Source: Nocardia thailandica NBRC 100428
GTDB taxonomy: Bacteria > Actinomycetota > Actinomycetes > Mycobacteriales > Mycobacteriaceae
Reading direction: 5' to 3'
Assembly (NCBI RefSeq): GCF_000308795.1
Contig: NZ_BAGK01000071.1
Location: forward strand, 62,001-126,000
DNA: 64,000 bases
Shown: positions 1 through 8,264 of the stretch, piece by piece
Layout: every line of letters starts with the position of its first letter
How positions within the stretch are numbered: position 1 is the first letter of the stretch
Made by a program: the position numbers and the translations under genes
Notes under the pieces: generated by a model
Seen by the model: the letters and a program-made list of their open reading frames with translations, nothing else
What the model was told of the DNA's origin: nothing
Database searches by the model: none

Positions 1-711
1 GGCCAGCAGAAGGGCGTCGACCTGCGCATCGGCCTCGACATGGCGGCCCACGCCCGCAACCACGCCTCGGACGTATTCGTGCTCCTGTCCGGCGACGACG
101 ACCTCACCGAGGCGGTCGAGGAGGCCCAGGTGCACGGCGTGCAGGTGACGGTCATGGCCGTCCCCACCGCCGACGGCAAACCGCACGGCGTCAGCCGTCA
201 CCTGATCCGTGCCGCCGACGACCTCAGCCTGCTGCCCGGCGCGGCCATCGACCGCACCGTCATCCGCCGCCTCGTCACCCCCGAGACGCCGCAGCCGATC
301 CCGGTGCCGGTGCCGAAACCGCGACCCAAACCGGCCGCTCCCACGTTCCCCACCCCCAACGACCTCGCCGCCCACCCGCGCCCGCCCGCCGCGCAACCCG
401 TCTCGGCCACCGTGGCCTACTCCGGCGTCACCGGCGGCCCGGCCCACGTCATGCCCGGCTACGACTGCGCCGACGACGCCGGCGACGACCAGATCGACGC
501 CGTGGTCACCAAGGTGCTGACCGCCTACCGCCAGAGCGCCACCCCGCAGGACCTCGCCGACCTGCGGCGCGGCCGCCCCTCCATCCCGCGCGACATCGAC
601 CGCGCGCTACTGGTCGACGCGTCGGAGGTGCTCGACGCCGAGGATCTCAGCGAGCGCATCCGCTATCGGCTGCGTGACCGGTTCTGGGACAAGGTCGCCG
701 AACTGCTGTAG
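1..711 (+). CDS. NYN-domain (PIN-like) putative RNase, 5' end missing
   Basis: The reading frame is open from the first base, so the true start lies upstream. About 236 residues are visible. The first 65 or so form the end of a NYN/LabA-like PIN-fold domain: a short Asp-containing helix (GLDMAAHARNHASD), then VFVLLSGDDDL with clustered acidic residues, then a strand and a helix ending in RHLIRAADD. Known NYN proteins are metal-dependent nucleases thought to act on RNA. A Pro-rich linker (about residues 95-125) leads to a C-terminal region of about 70 residues with a helical pattern (LADLRRGRPSIPRDIDRALL, then a charged C-terminus), possibly a small nucleic-acid-binding domain. It converges with the MoaD-like gene, whose stop lies 3 bp away. 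The NYN call is sound; the substrate is unknown. Confidence 0.8.
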   Translation, partial: GQQKGVDLRIGLDMAAHARNHASDVFVLLSGDDDLTEAVEEAQVHGVQVTVMAVPTADGKPHGVSRHLIRAADDLSLLPGAAIDRTVIRRLVTPETPQPIPVPVPKPRPKPAAPTFPTPNDLAAHPRPPAAQPVSATVAYSGVTGGPAHVMPGYDCADDAGDDQIDAVVTKVLTAYRQSATPQDLADLRRGRPSIPRDIDRALLVDASEVLDAEDLSERIRYRLRDRFWDKVAELL

Positions 712-714
712 CCG

Positions 715-987
715 TCACCCACCCGCGACCGACGGGATGATCATCACCTCGGTGGCGGCGTCGACCGGCGTGTCCAGGCCGTCGAGCGTGCGGCACTCGT
801 CGCCGTCGACGTAGAAGTTCACGTACCGCCGCAGCGCGCCGCTCTCGTCGCGCAGCCGCCGTTCCAGCGCGGGGGAGCGTTCCCGCACGGCGTCGAGGAC
901 CTGCCGCAGCGTGCTCCCCTCGATCTCGAGCTCTCGTTCGCCCCCGGCGTGCGGCCGCAACACCGACGGCAGCAGGACCCTGGCCAT
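715..987 (-). CDS. MoaD/ThiS-family ubiquitin-like sulfur carrier protein
   Basis: A 90-residue protein with the beta-grasp pattern of the MoaD/ThiS family: an opening strand (RVLLPSVLRP), a helix (TLRQVLDAVRERSP), the segment YVNFYVDGDECRTLDGLDTPV, and a closing strand ending in Gly-Gly at the very C-terminus. Family members are adenylated and thiocarboxylated on the terminal Gly and donate sulfur to molybdopterin, thiamine or amino-acid synthesis. No MoaE, ThiG or activating enzyme is visible nearby, so the pathway cannot be named. It lies 4 bp downstream of the BNR-repeat gene on the same strand, so the two are probably co-transcribed; this pairing is seen in other actinomycetes. The start is the ATG at 985-987. 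Confidence 0.85.
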   Translation of the reverse strand: MARVLLPSVLRPHAGGERELEIEGSTLRQVLDAVRERSPALERRLRDESGALRRYVNFYVDGDECRTLDGLDTPVDAATEVMIIPSVAGG

Positions 988-991
988 CGCG

Positions 992-2089
992 CTATCCGAC
1001 GACGGCCGCGCGCACGCACAGCACGTCGGGCAGTTCGCTCGCCACCAGCCGCCAGCGCTCGCCCTCGTCGGCGCTGCAGTAGACCTCGCCGTTGCGGGTG
1101 CCGAAGTAGATGCCGGTCGGGTCGGCGTCGTCGGCGCACATCGCGTCGCGCATGACCGCCGCCCAGAACGGAACCCGCGGCAGCCCTTCGGTCTTCGCGG
1201 TCCAGCTCACGCCGCCGTCGTCGCTGCGATATACCGCGCAGACGCCGTCGGGCGGGAAGCGGAACCGGTCCATCTCGGCGTCGAGCGGGAAGGTGTAGAC
1301 CACGCCGGGCCTGCGCGGGTGGGCCACGATCGGGAACCCGAAGTTCGACGGCGGCAGGTCGGCGTCGATGGACTGCCAGCTCGCCCCGGCGTCGGTGCTG
1401 CGGAACACGCCGCCGTGGTTCTGCAGATACAGCGTGTCCGGGGTGCCGGCGTCGCGGGCGACCTTGTGCACGCACTGCCCCCATTCCGGCAGTTCGCCCG
1501 GAAGGAAGTCCGCGGTGACCCCCTTGTTCGTCGGCGCCCACGAATCCCCGCCGTCCGCAGTCTGATACACCCCGCCGGTCGACATGGCCACCGCCATCCG
1601 CCTGCCGTCGGCGGGGTGCGGCAGGATCGTGTGCAGCGCGAGACCGCCGCCGCCGGGCTCCCAGCGCGGGCGGTGCGGGTGCTCCCACAAGCCGCGGACC
1701 AGCTCGAAGGTCGAGCCGCCGTCGGCGGACCGGAACAGGGCCGAGGGCTCCACCCCCGCATACACCACGTCGGGCCGATCGGCGGGCGCCGGCGCGATCT
1801 GCCAGACCCCTTGCAGCGCGGCCCCCGTGTCCTCCGGGAAGGCCAGCGGGGCGTCGTCGGGTTCGCTCCAGGTCTCGCCCAGGTCGTCGCTGACGACCAG
1901 CGTCGGGCCGAAGTGACTGTTGAGCACCCCGGCCAGCAGGCGCGGCCGGGCCCGGCGCGTGTCGATGGCCAGGGCTTTCACGTCCGCGACGGCGAACTGC
2001 GGCGGGCTGACGGTCCAGGTCTCGCGGCCGTCGCGACTGCGCGCGAGGAACAAGCCCTTGCGCGTTCCGATCCCGAGCAGTACGTCCAT
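992..2089 (-). CDS. BNR/sialidase-like beta-propeller protein
   Basis: A 365-residue protein made of repeated beta-propeller blades with the Asp-box signature of BNR/VPS10/sialidase repeats. Copies are visible as SRDGRETW (near residue 20), SDDLGETW, SADGGSTF, TADGGDSW, STDAGASW, SDDGGVSW and SADEGERW. Such proteins are often named exo-alpha-sialidase or glycosyl hydrolase, but the Arg triad and Tyr nucleophile of true sialidases cannot be assigned here, so enzymatic activity is uncertain. There is no signal peptide; the protein opens MDVLLGIGTRKGLFL, which suggests a cytoplasmic location. It is the first gene of a two-gene unit with the MoaD-like gene 4 bp downstream. Several long open frames on other strands in this interval are shadows of its GC-biased codons. 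Confidence 0.85.
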   Translation of the reverse strand: MDVLLGIGTRKGLFLARSRDGRETWTVSPPQFAVADVKALAIDTRRARPRLLAGVLNSHFGPTLVVSDDLGETWSEPDDAPLAFPEDTGAALQGVWQIAPAPADRPDVVYAGVEPSALFRSADGGSTFELVRGLWEHPHRPRWEPGGGGLALHTILPHPADGRRMAVAMSTGGVYQTADGGDSWAPTNKGVTADFLPGELPEWGQCVHKVARDAGTPDTLYLQNHGGVFRSTDAGASWQSIDADLPPSNFGFPIVAHPRRPGVVYTFPLDAEMDRFRFPPDGVCAVYRSDDGGVSWTAKTEGLPRVPFWAAVMRDAMCADDADPTGIYFGTRNGEVYCSADEGERWRLVASELPDVLCVRAAVVG

Positions 2090-2275
2090 CGCAACCTCCG
2101 AGAGGGTGGATCACCGCAACGCCGACGCGCCGAGCGTACTCCGGGATGCCGACAAGTCCCCCGGATCGGCGCCGATGAGCGATACTGGTGCGATCGTGCT
2201 CGCCCCGAGTCGGGAGCGTGACATTTCCGCGACCATTTCGTAATGTAGCGGAGACCTTGATTTCGAGAGTAGCTG

Positions 2276-2905
2276 GTGATCGACACAGTGCCTGGACAAC
2301 ATCGCACCACGGCGACCAACAAGCCCTGGAAGCCTGTCGCCGTCTGGGGTGTCGCGGCGACGCTGCCCTCCATGCTGCTGATGACGCTCAAGCCGAGCAG
2401 CCCGGAGGTCCAGACCGTCGGCGCCGTGCAGGCCCCCACCCCGGCCGCCGTCGACCTCGACGTGATCTCCGCCCCGCACGACGAGCCGCAGCCGCCGCAG
2501 GTGGACCCCGCCGAGGCCGAGATGTCGGCGCTGAAGGCGCTGCTCCCGTGCGGCACCGAGTTCAAGGGCACCCGCCCGCACGTCGCGCAGGTCGGCCACT
2601 TCCTGCAGAAGATGTTCGGCCTGGCCGACATCGGCGGCGCGAACGGGCGCTTCGACGGTGATCACGGCGCCGGCCTCGCGCTCGACCTCATGACCCCGAA
2701 CGCCGGCGTCGGCAACGCCATCGCCGAGTTCGTGCTCGCCAACCAGCAGCGTTTCGGCGTCAGCTACGTCATCTGGCAGCAGCGCTACAACGACGGCAGC
2801 GGCTGGTCGATGATGGAGGACCGGGGCAGCCCGACCCAGAACCACTACGACCACGTGCACGTGTCGTTCGACGCCTCCGCGACCGACATCAGCCTCAACT
2901 GCTGA
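2276..2905 (+). CDS. Secreted or membrane-anchored peptidase-like protein (ARB_07466-like fold)
   Basis: A 209-residue protein starting at GTG 2276. Residues about 18-38 (WKPVAVWGVAATLPSMLLM) form one hydrophobic segment, either a signal anchor or an uncleaved signal peptide. A Pro-rich linker follows (about 50-80). The C-terminal 125 residues contain GDHGAGLALDLM and YDHVHVSF. This spacing of His, Asp and a late HxH resembles the metal site of M15-type D,D-peptidase folds and matches the ARB_07466-like C-terminal domain common in secreted proteins of Nocardia and Mycobacterium. Cys near the start of the domain and at the C-terminus could form a disulfide. The next gene, convergent on the other strand, is a D-Ala-D-Ala carboxypeptidase, in line with a cell-wall role, though substrate and activity are inferred. 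Confidence 0.75.
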   Translation: MIDTVPGQHRTTATNKPWKPVAVWGVAATLPSMLLMTLKPSSPEVQTVGAVQAPTPAAVDLDVISAPHDEPQPPQVDPAEAEMSALKALLPCGTEFKGTRPHVAQVGHFLQKMFGLADIGGANGRFDGDHGAGLALDLMTPNAGVGNAIAEFVLANQQRFGVSYVIWQQRYNDGSGWSMMEDRGSPTQNHYDHVHVSFDASATDISLNC

Positions 2906-2909
2906 GGGC

Positions 2910-3818
2910 TCAGCCGATCGGCAGCACGTGCAGGATCGGCCCGTAGGCCCACTCCAGCAGCCGCACGGCGTCGTCCTTGGCAACGGCGCTGCTCGTGTCC
3001 GAGCTGTGCAAGACCACGCCGACCAGCGGGATCCCGGCCCGGACCGTCGCGAACAGCAGGCAGTGACCGGCCGCGTTCGTGTTCCCGGTCTTCATGCCGA
3101 TCGCGCCCGGGTAGTCGCCCAGCAGCCGGTTCGTCGTCTCCCAGTGGTGCTCGCGGTTCCCCGGCCCGGCGGGCACGAAGTGATCCCGCGCGGCGACGAT
3201 GTCACGGAACACCGGCCGCCACATCGCCTTCGCGCCGAGGGACACCAGGTCCGCCGGCGTCGAATGGGTCGAATCGTCGGTGGGGTTGGGCAGGCCGCTC
3301 GGATCGGTGAACTGCGTCCCGGCGAGCCCCATCCGCGCCGCGGTGTCGTTCATCTTCGCGATGAACCCCGCCTGCCCCGGCCCGAACGACTCGGCCAGCG
3401 CGTAGGCCGCGTCGCACCCCGACGGCAGCAGCAGCGCGTAGAGCACCTCCCGCGCGGTCAGCACCTCCCCGGGGGCCAGGCCCGCGGTGCTCCCGTTGTG
3501 CTCCGCGCAGTACCCGACCGCCTCGGCGGGCACGGTCACCGGCCGTTCGAGGTCGCCGCTGTCGATCACCACCACGGCCGTCATCACCTTGGTGATGCTG
3601 GCGATCGGCAGCGGCCGGTGCGCCTCGCGCGACCACACCACCGTCCCGGTGATGCCGTCCGCGAGGGCCGCCCCCGGCGCCTGGAGATCGACCGGTCCCG
3701 CCGCGGGCCACAGCCCCTCGGCACTCCCGGTCGGCCCCGCGACCGCCACGCCCTGACCCATCGCCATGACCAAAGCCCCAGCGAAGGCCGCGTGCAACAC
3801 TCTGGCAAAGGTGCGCAT
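2910..3818 (-). CDS. Serine-type D-alanyl-D-alanine carboxypeptidase (peptidase S11)
   Basis: A penicillin-binding protein of the S11 family that trims the terminal D-Ala from peptidoglycan stem peptides outside the membrane. The open frame extends further upstream, but the ATG at 3816-3818 gives a clean signal peptide (MRTFARVLHAAFAGALVMA, cleavage near AVAGP), so I prefer it; the product is 302 residues. Catalytic motifs are in order: SITK at 74-77 (nucleophile Ser74, general base Lys77), SGC at 133-135 in place of the usual SxN, and KTG at 243-245. The SGC variant is the one unusual feature. The mature protein appears soluble or peripheral, since no C-terminal membrane segment is visible. 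It converges with the peptidase-like gene at 2905 with a 4-bp gap. Confidence 0.9.
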   Translation of the reverse strand: MRTFARVLHAAFAGALVMAMGQGVAVAGPTGSAEGLWPAAGPVDLQAPGAALADGITGTVVWSREAHRPLPIASITKVMTAVVVIDSGDLERPVTVPAEAVGYCAEHNGSTAGLAPGEVLTAREVLYALLLPSGCDAAYALAESFGPGQAGFIAKMNDTAARMGLAGTQFTDPSGLPNPTDDSTHSTPADLVSLGAKAMWRPVFRDIVAARDHFVPAGPGNREHHWETTNRLLGDYPGAIGMKTGNTNAAGHCLLFATVRAGIPLVGVVLHSSDTSSAVAKDDAVRLLEWAYGPILHVLPIG

Positions 3819-4855
3819 CGGCACATTCTGACCCGGGGTCGCGCGGTTCGGCGGTATTGCCACGTCGGGACGCGGGTGTCGTCGTCGCGGGCCGGGTTCG
3901 ATGACGCCTCCGCTCCGGCGGGGACCGTCGGCAGCTCGTGGCCTCTGCCGACCTGGCCCGGACACCCGTCCTGGATGTCGATCAGTCCCACGCAGGGCTG
4001 CGCGCGGCGATTCCGTGCCGGACGCGCGGCCATCAGCTCCGATTCGCCGTGTCCCTACGCCGCCGCATCGGCGGCCGGTCGGCCATCGTCGCCGGGATCG
4101 CCACCGGTAGGTCTATCGCGACCCCGACGTCGTCATAGGCCGGCAGGATGACGATCCGCCTTTCGGCCGCGCTGCGGTAGTCCGTACTGCCCGCGCTTCG
4201 AACCCGGAACGCTCGGCCGCGCGCGCCGCGCCTAGGTCTCGCCTCGGACCCGCGCCCCGACGGGTTCGCAGGCGCGAACATGCGTGGTTGGGCGCGGGCC
4301 GAGACCGACGACACGCCCACCGGTGATTCCGTCATCGGACATCTTCGGTCGACAAGAGATTTCGTCCGGTTCCGTCTCGGCAGCCCATTCCGCCGGGTAC
4401 TCGACGGACCCAGCACCCGACCCGCTAATGCCCGCGCCGAGGCGAGTGACGAACGGCTGTCGACCGCCGCGCCGCCGCGCTGCTCTGCTCCCCGGAGGAC
4501 TTCCCGCCTGTAGCGCGAAGCCTCACGACTCGACCTCACCGGATATTTCCACCGACTCGGCCGAGTTCGTCGTGCCCGGCCGAGGGCCGACGTCTCACCC
4601 GGGTACCGTCCACTCGGCGAATAGTGGAGTTCGCGTAATCAGCTATGGAAGAGCAACTTTCGCCCGAAATCGCGCCCGGGAAGCGCCGCCCCCGCCGTCA
4701 ACATCACAGGGGGATTTCTGTCGAGCGAAACCGCAGCGCCGATCCGTGACGAACCTAGACTTCTGCGCAAGAGCGCGACAGAAAACAGGACGCCGATGCG
4801 GCCGCCGCGGGCCCGACAGCCACCGCGGCCCACGGCCCGGCGGAGGAGCACCGAC
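3819..4855. other. About 1 kb without a supported gene
   Basis: Open frames occur on both strands (for example 4284-4859 on + and 4033-4539 on -). None has a convincing start with a ribosome site, a recognisable domain, or the codon-position G/C bias of neighbouring genes. The composition is mixed, with some A/T-richer patches near 4540-4680. Promoters for the carboxypeptidase (leftward) and for the small gene at 4856 (rightward) must lie here, but I could not identify boxes with confidence. A degenerate gene remnant cannot be excluded. Confidence 0.5.
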
Positions 4856-5089
4856 ATGACTCAGCGATCGATCCTCGGCTGGAAGCGCACCCCGCGCGAC
4901 CTCCACTCCCGCGAAACCGCAACACAATTCGTCATCGACCGGGTGGAACGCACCGGCGCCGCCACCCAGCACGACTTCGACATCGACCTCATCGTCACCG
5001 CCGCCCACGACCAGACCGGCGACTGGGACCTGCGCGCCCTCCCCGAACCGGCCTTCTGGCGCATCGCCGCCACCTGCTTCAAGGACTGA
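4856..5089 (+). CDS. Small hypothetical protein, 77 residues
   Basis: The open frame extends further upstream, but the ATG at 4856 has a good ribosome-binding site (GGAGGAG at about 4842-4848), so I chose it. The protein is soluble, with no signal peptide or membrane segment. It begins MTQRSILGWKRTPRDLHSRE and ends in a compact segment rich in Trp and Phe (DWDLRALPEPAFWRIAATCF). The middle has alternating charge (HDFDIDLIVTAAHDQTGDWD). I do not recognise the family. It converges with the excalibur-domain gene, whose stop codon lies 1 bp away. Confidence 0.55.
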   Translation: MTQRSILGWKRTPRDLHSRETATQFVIDRVERTGAATQHDFDIDLIVTAAHDQTGDWDLRALPEPAFWRIAATCFKD

Positions 5090-5090
5090 C

Positions 5091-5396
5091 TCACTCGCAG
5101 CCGATACCGTCACCGTCGCGATCGAGCCCGTATTCGTCGGGCCCGATCACCCGCACCCGGCCCGTATAGGCCGGCCCGTCGCCCCCGCCACCCGCGCAAT
5201 CCACATCCGGCGCATAAGGCACGCACGGGTCATACGAAGGATGGCACTTCGACTCCCCCTGGGGTTTCGGGCAGAACTGCGCGGAACCGCTGTTGCACAA
5301 GAAATCGGTCACCGGATCGGCGGCGGCCACCCCTGGGCAGACGACCGCCCAGGCGACAGCGACACAGCCGAGCGACCGGGCCACACCCTTCCTCAT
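5091..5396 (-). CDS. Secreted excalibur-domain protein
   Basis: A 101-residue secreted protein with a signal peptide (MRKGVARSLGCVAVAWAVV, cleavage after GVAAA) and a C-terminal excalibur motif, seen as YGLDRDGDGIGCE. In this family the Asp-rich DxDxDGxxCE signature is proposed to bind calcium, and the domain is found on many secreted actinobacterial proteins. Four further Cys residues in the middle (LCNSGSAQFC, KCHPSYDPC) suggest disulfides. An in-frame ATG five codons upstream (position 5411) is an alternative start. A much longer upstream extension of the frame (to 5717) runs antisense over the 3' end of the TerD-fusion gene and is not credible. Confidence 0.75.
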   Translation of the reverse strand: MRKGVARSLGCVAVAWAVVCPGVAAADPVTDFLCNSGSAQFCPKPQGESKCHPSYDPCVPYAPDVDCAGGGGDGPAYTGRVRVIGPDEYGLDRDGDGIGCE

Positions 5397-5466
5397 CACC
5401 GCTCCGATCATCGACGCATCGAGCAATTGTCCCGCAAACGGGGCGGTGGGGGAAGGGCCGGGCCGC

Positions 5467-7404
5467 CTACTCTCCTGTAACGACTCGAACTCCCTCGGCC
5501 TGCTTCGGCGCGGCGGGCACCCATTCCCGCATCGGCTGCACGACCGCCCCGTAGAAGCCGTCCACCGCCGCCGTGACGCTGCTGATGAAACTGGCAGCCG
5601 TGCCCGACCGCCTGCTCCCCATGGGGAAGCTCTGCTCCAGCGTGAACGACACGATCGCGCCGGCACGCCCCTCGACCAGCGACTTCGGATTCGCGCGCAC
5701 GGTGTCCAGCAGTTCACACGCCTCGTTCCCCCGTTCCGAGAAGACCGCCTCGACCTGCACGGCGCCCGGCGCGTCGGCGAGCTGCTTGACCAGCCACGAC
5801 ACCCGTCGGGCCGCGGTGCCCTCGTCCGGCGCGGCGACGGTGGTCCGGCACCGCACCTTGTTGGTGCGGATATCGGCCATTACCGTGAGATCGCCCGCGG
5901 TCTCCGGAACCCGGAGTACCGCCTCGAACACCCCGTCCGCGGCGAGCCGCTCCGCCACCGCCGCGTTGCGGGAGTCCCGGTCCGCCCGGTGCTTCCTCGC
6001 CAGCACGTGCCGGACCTCGACGCCCAGCTCCGCGGTCAGCCGCAACGCCAGATGCCTGCTCAACGCCACCCAGGTCTCGGCCACCGCGAGCGCCTTCTGG
6101 TCACCCGCGCGCAGTGTCCCCGTCGTCACGGCGTCGCGGACGGCGACCCAGTGCCGTCCCATGTCGACGAACTCCGCCGCGCCGGACCTCGGATGGTCGA
6201 GATACCGGAGGAACTCGCTCAGGATCCACGCCTGCAGCGGATCCTCGATATCCCCGTGCGACAGCAACATCCGCGCCTCGTGGGTGACCTCGGCCCAGGA
6301 CAGGTGCCGGAGCGCGACCTTGGTCAGCTTGCGGCGATCCACCTGCACCGGCAGTTCGCCCGGCCCGGCGGGGATGTCGTTGGACAGGCTGACCACCGTG
6401 TCGTACTTCCGGCGCCGCGCCACATCGAGGTAACTCTCCAGCTGGTCCTTGCGCAGCTTCCCGTTCCCGGTCTTCACCTCGAGCAGCCCGGTCCACTGCT
6501 TGCTACCCCGGCTGACCTTGAGCACCGCGTCCGGAATGACCTTGGCGTCGGCCCGCTCGTACTGCACCTCCACGTAGCCCTCGAAGGCCCCTGCGGGTGC
6601 ACCCATCCGCGCGCAGATCGCCCGTGCGAACGGCCGCACGGCCTGCATGGTGGCCACCAGCGCCGAGGTCGCGCGCCGTTCCTGCTCCTCGCCTGCCCCG
6701 ACGCCGACCACGGAGAACAGCCGTGCCCGCTGCCAGGATTCGGCCTCGGCCTGCTTGAACTCCATCGGCTTGGCCCGCCGCGGCTTCGGCTTGCTCGTCC
6801 GGACGCCCCGACCGGCCGTCGGCTGCTCGGTGGGCACCGGCTCCGGCGACGCTGGCTCGGCGGTGCGCTCCGGTTCGTCGTCGATTTCGACGCCGAAAGC
6901 CGTTGCCACACCGGCCAAACCGGTGTCCCAGCCTTGGCCGACCGCCCGGACCTTCCACCCGCCGTCGCGCCGGTACACCTCGCCGAACACGAACGCCGAC
7001 TCCGTGGTCGCGTCCGCGGTCAGGTACTCGGCGACCGACTGCCCGGCCCCGTCGACCACATGCAGGCTCAGTTTGCCCAGCTCGCCGAACGTGCCCGACC
7101 CGAGACTGCCCACGAGCGCCACCGTCTCCACTGCCGCGTCGACCGCGCCGAGCTCGATCGTGACCCGGGCCTGCGCGCCCTCCTCCGTCACGCTGGTGCC
7201 GAGGAACCGCACCGATCCGTCGGTGGATTCGGGCTGGTTGTAGAACACGAAGTCCGCGTCGCACCGCACCCGCCGATCGACCCCAAGCAACAGCGCCGAC
7301 GCATCGACCTCCACCTGCGGCTCGGTCCACCCGAGCACCACGTCGATCCGCTCGACCTCCCCCGGCAGCGCGACGTTCTGACCCTTGGACAACACTGACG
7401 ACAC
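5467..7404 (-). CDS. TerD domain fused to a PD-(D/E)XK-like nuclease segment
   Basis: A 645-residue protein. Residues 1-175 are a complete TerD domain: LSKGQNVALPGEVERIDVVLGW, then DASALLL, DADFVFYNQP, TADATTESAFVFGEVYRR, and WKVRAVGQGWDTGLAG. TerD domains bind calcium and are known from tellurite and stress resistance operons. A Pro/Lys linker (175-215) leads to a long C-terminal part. Within it, VIPDAVLKV near residue 290, LLEVKTG at 307-313 and KDQLESYLDVAR just after fit the PD...ExK plus helix pattern of the restriction-endonuclease fold (Asp292, Glu309, Lys311). The last 300 residues are helical and unassigned. GTG 7402-7404 is chosen because the protein then begins at the conserved TerD N-terminus; GTG 7408-7410 is also possible. 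The nuclease assignment is inferred from the motif and not proven. Confidence 0.8.
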   Translation of the reverse strand: MSSVLSKGQNVALPGEVERIDVVLGWTEPQVEVDASALLLGVDRRVRCDADFVFYNQPESTDGSVRFLGTSVTEEGAQARVTIELGAVDAAVETVALVGSLGSGTFGELGKLSLHVVDGAGQSVAEYLTADATTESAFVFGEVYRRDGGWKVRAVGQGWDTGLAGVATAFGVEIDDEPERTAEPASPEPVPTEQPTAGRGVRTSKPKPRRAKPMEFKQAEAESWQRARLFSVVGVGAGEEQERRATSALVATMQAVRPFARAICARMGAPAGAFEGYVEVQYERADAKVIPDAVLKVSRGSKQWTGLLEVKTGNGKLRKDQLESYLDVARRRKYDTVVSLSNDIPAGPGELPVQVDRRKLTKVALRHLSWAEVTHEARMLLSHGDIEDPLQAWILSEFLRYLDHPRSGAAEFVDMGRHWVAVRDAVTTGTLRAGDQKALAVAETWVALSRHLALRLTAELGVEVRHVLARKHRADRDSRNAAVAERLAADGVFEAVLRVPETAGDLTVMADIRTNKVRCRTTVAAPDEGTAARRVSWLVKQLADAPGAVQVEAVFSERGNEACELLDTVRANPKSLVEGRAGAIVSFTLEQSFPMGSRRSGTAASFISSVTAAVDGFYGAVVQPMREWVPAAPKQAEGVRVVTGE

Positions 7405-7549
7405 AGACACCCCTTCTCGGAAAACACGGCGCGAACCACGACCTCCCGGACCGGTGCCGCCGTCCCCACCACCCGGATCCCGCCGCGCTTGCACGGCAAT
7501 GCATGTTGTCGATCAATCGGCGGTCGGTGTTACATGGACCACTACTCGG

Positions 7550-8209
7550 CTATCGCGCGAAGACACTCGCTCCGCCCGAGAACGACGAGTCGTGGAACCG
7601 TAGGACCGCAGGCGTTGTGTCCGGGGGCACATCGAACACGACCACGGTTGACACGCTCAGCCCCGGGTTGAGCTCGGTGAAGCCGACGTCGTCGGACAGC
7701 GCCATGTTCGCGCCGAAGCTGCTGTCGAACTTGCGGTTCCGGTCGTCGAATGGGTACTGGTTGCCGCTGTGGAAGGTGCGTGCCTCGCTGCCGATAGCGT
7801 TGATCCGCACGCGGACCACCACGAATTCGCCGGTCGCGTGTTCGGACCAGAATCCGTGCCCGAGCACGGTCGCGCCTTGTTCGACCGCGGTGACGCGGAA
7901 CTCGAACTTCCCGTCCCGGACCGCGGTCCCCGCGGATGCGGGTTGGTTCTACGCAGGTTTCGGCGTCGTCTTCGCCGGTGCGCCCGGCCCCACGGGCGCG
8001 ACACGGGACGTGCTGCTCGCGGCGACTCGGTTGGCCGAGTCCGACACGCCCGCGCCGAGCACGGTGAGCCAGAGCAGGCACATGCCGACACTGCCGCCCG
8101 CGACCCACAGAACGAGGGCGTTGGTCTTCTTGTGGGGCGGTCGCTGCGGATACCTGCCCGGATGGTCGTGGAACGGCGGCTGTGGCGGATAGTGGGGCGG
8201 CACGGTCAT
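7550..8209 (-). pseudogene. DUF4352-type membrane-anchored protein interrupted by an in-frame amber codon
   Basis: One reading frame of 219 sense and stop positions from ATG 8207-8209 to the stop at 7550-7552 encodes a Pro-rich start (MTVPPHYPPQPPF), one membrane segment (NALVLWVAGGSVGMCLLW), a linker, and a DUF4352-like beta-sandwich ending HDSSFSGGASVFAR. It is interrupted only by TAG at 7949-7951, after the codons for TTPKPA, with no frame change. The intact paralogue just upstream (8265-8846) has the same layout and a matching ending (HDSAFSGGARVALQ), which shows the two halves belong together. The TAG falls in the linker just before the DUF4352 domain. A GTG at 7865-7867 could restart translation, but without the membrane anchor. 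Readthrough or a sequence error are the alternatives. Confidence 0.75.
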
Positions 8210-8264
8210 TGTTCGGCTCCGCGGTCCGCGGCGGCGAAATCAGAGTCCCGCCGCCGGGTGTCGG

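Noticed and set aside
819-2221. Long frames on both strands (431 and 436 codons) over the BNR-repeat gene
   Set aside because: They are Arg/Pro/Ala-rich translations of GC-biased codons and share no family features; the 365-residue frame has repeated Asp-box motifs.
5293-7398. 701-codon + strand frame antisense to the TerD-nuclease fusion
   Set aside because: Its sequence is His/Arg/Pro-rich without domains, whereas the opposite strand encodes a clear TerD domain.
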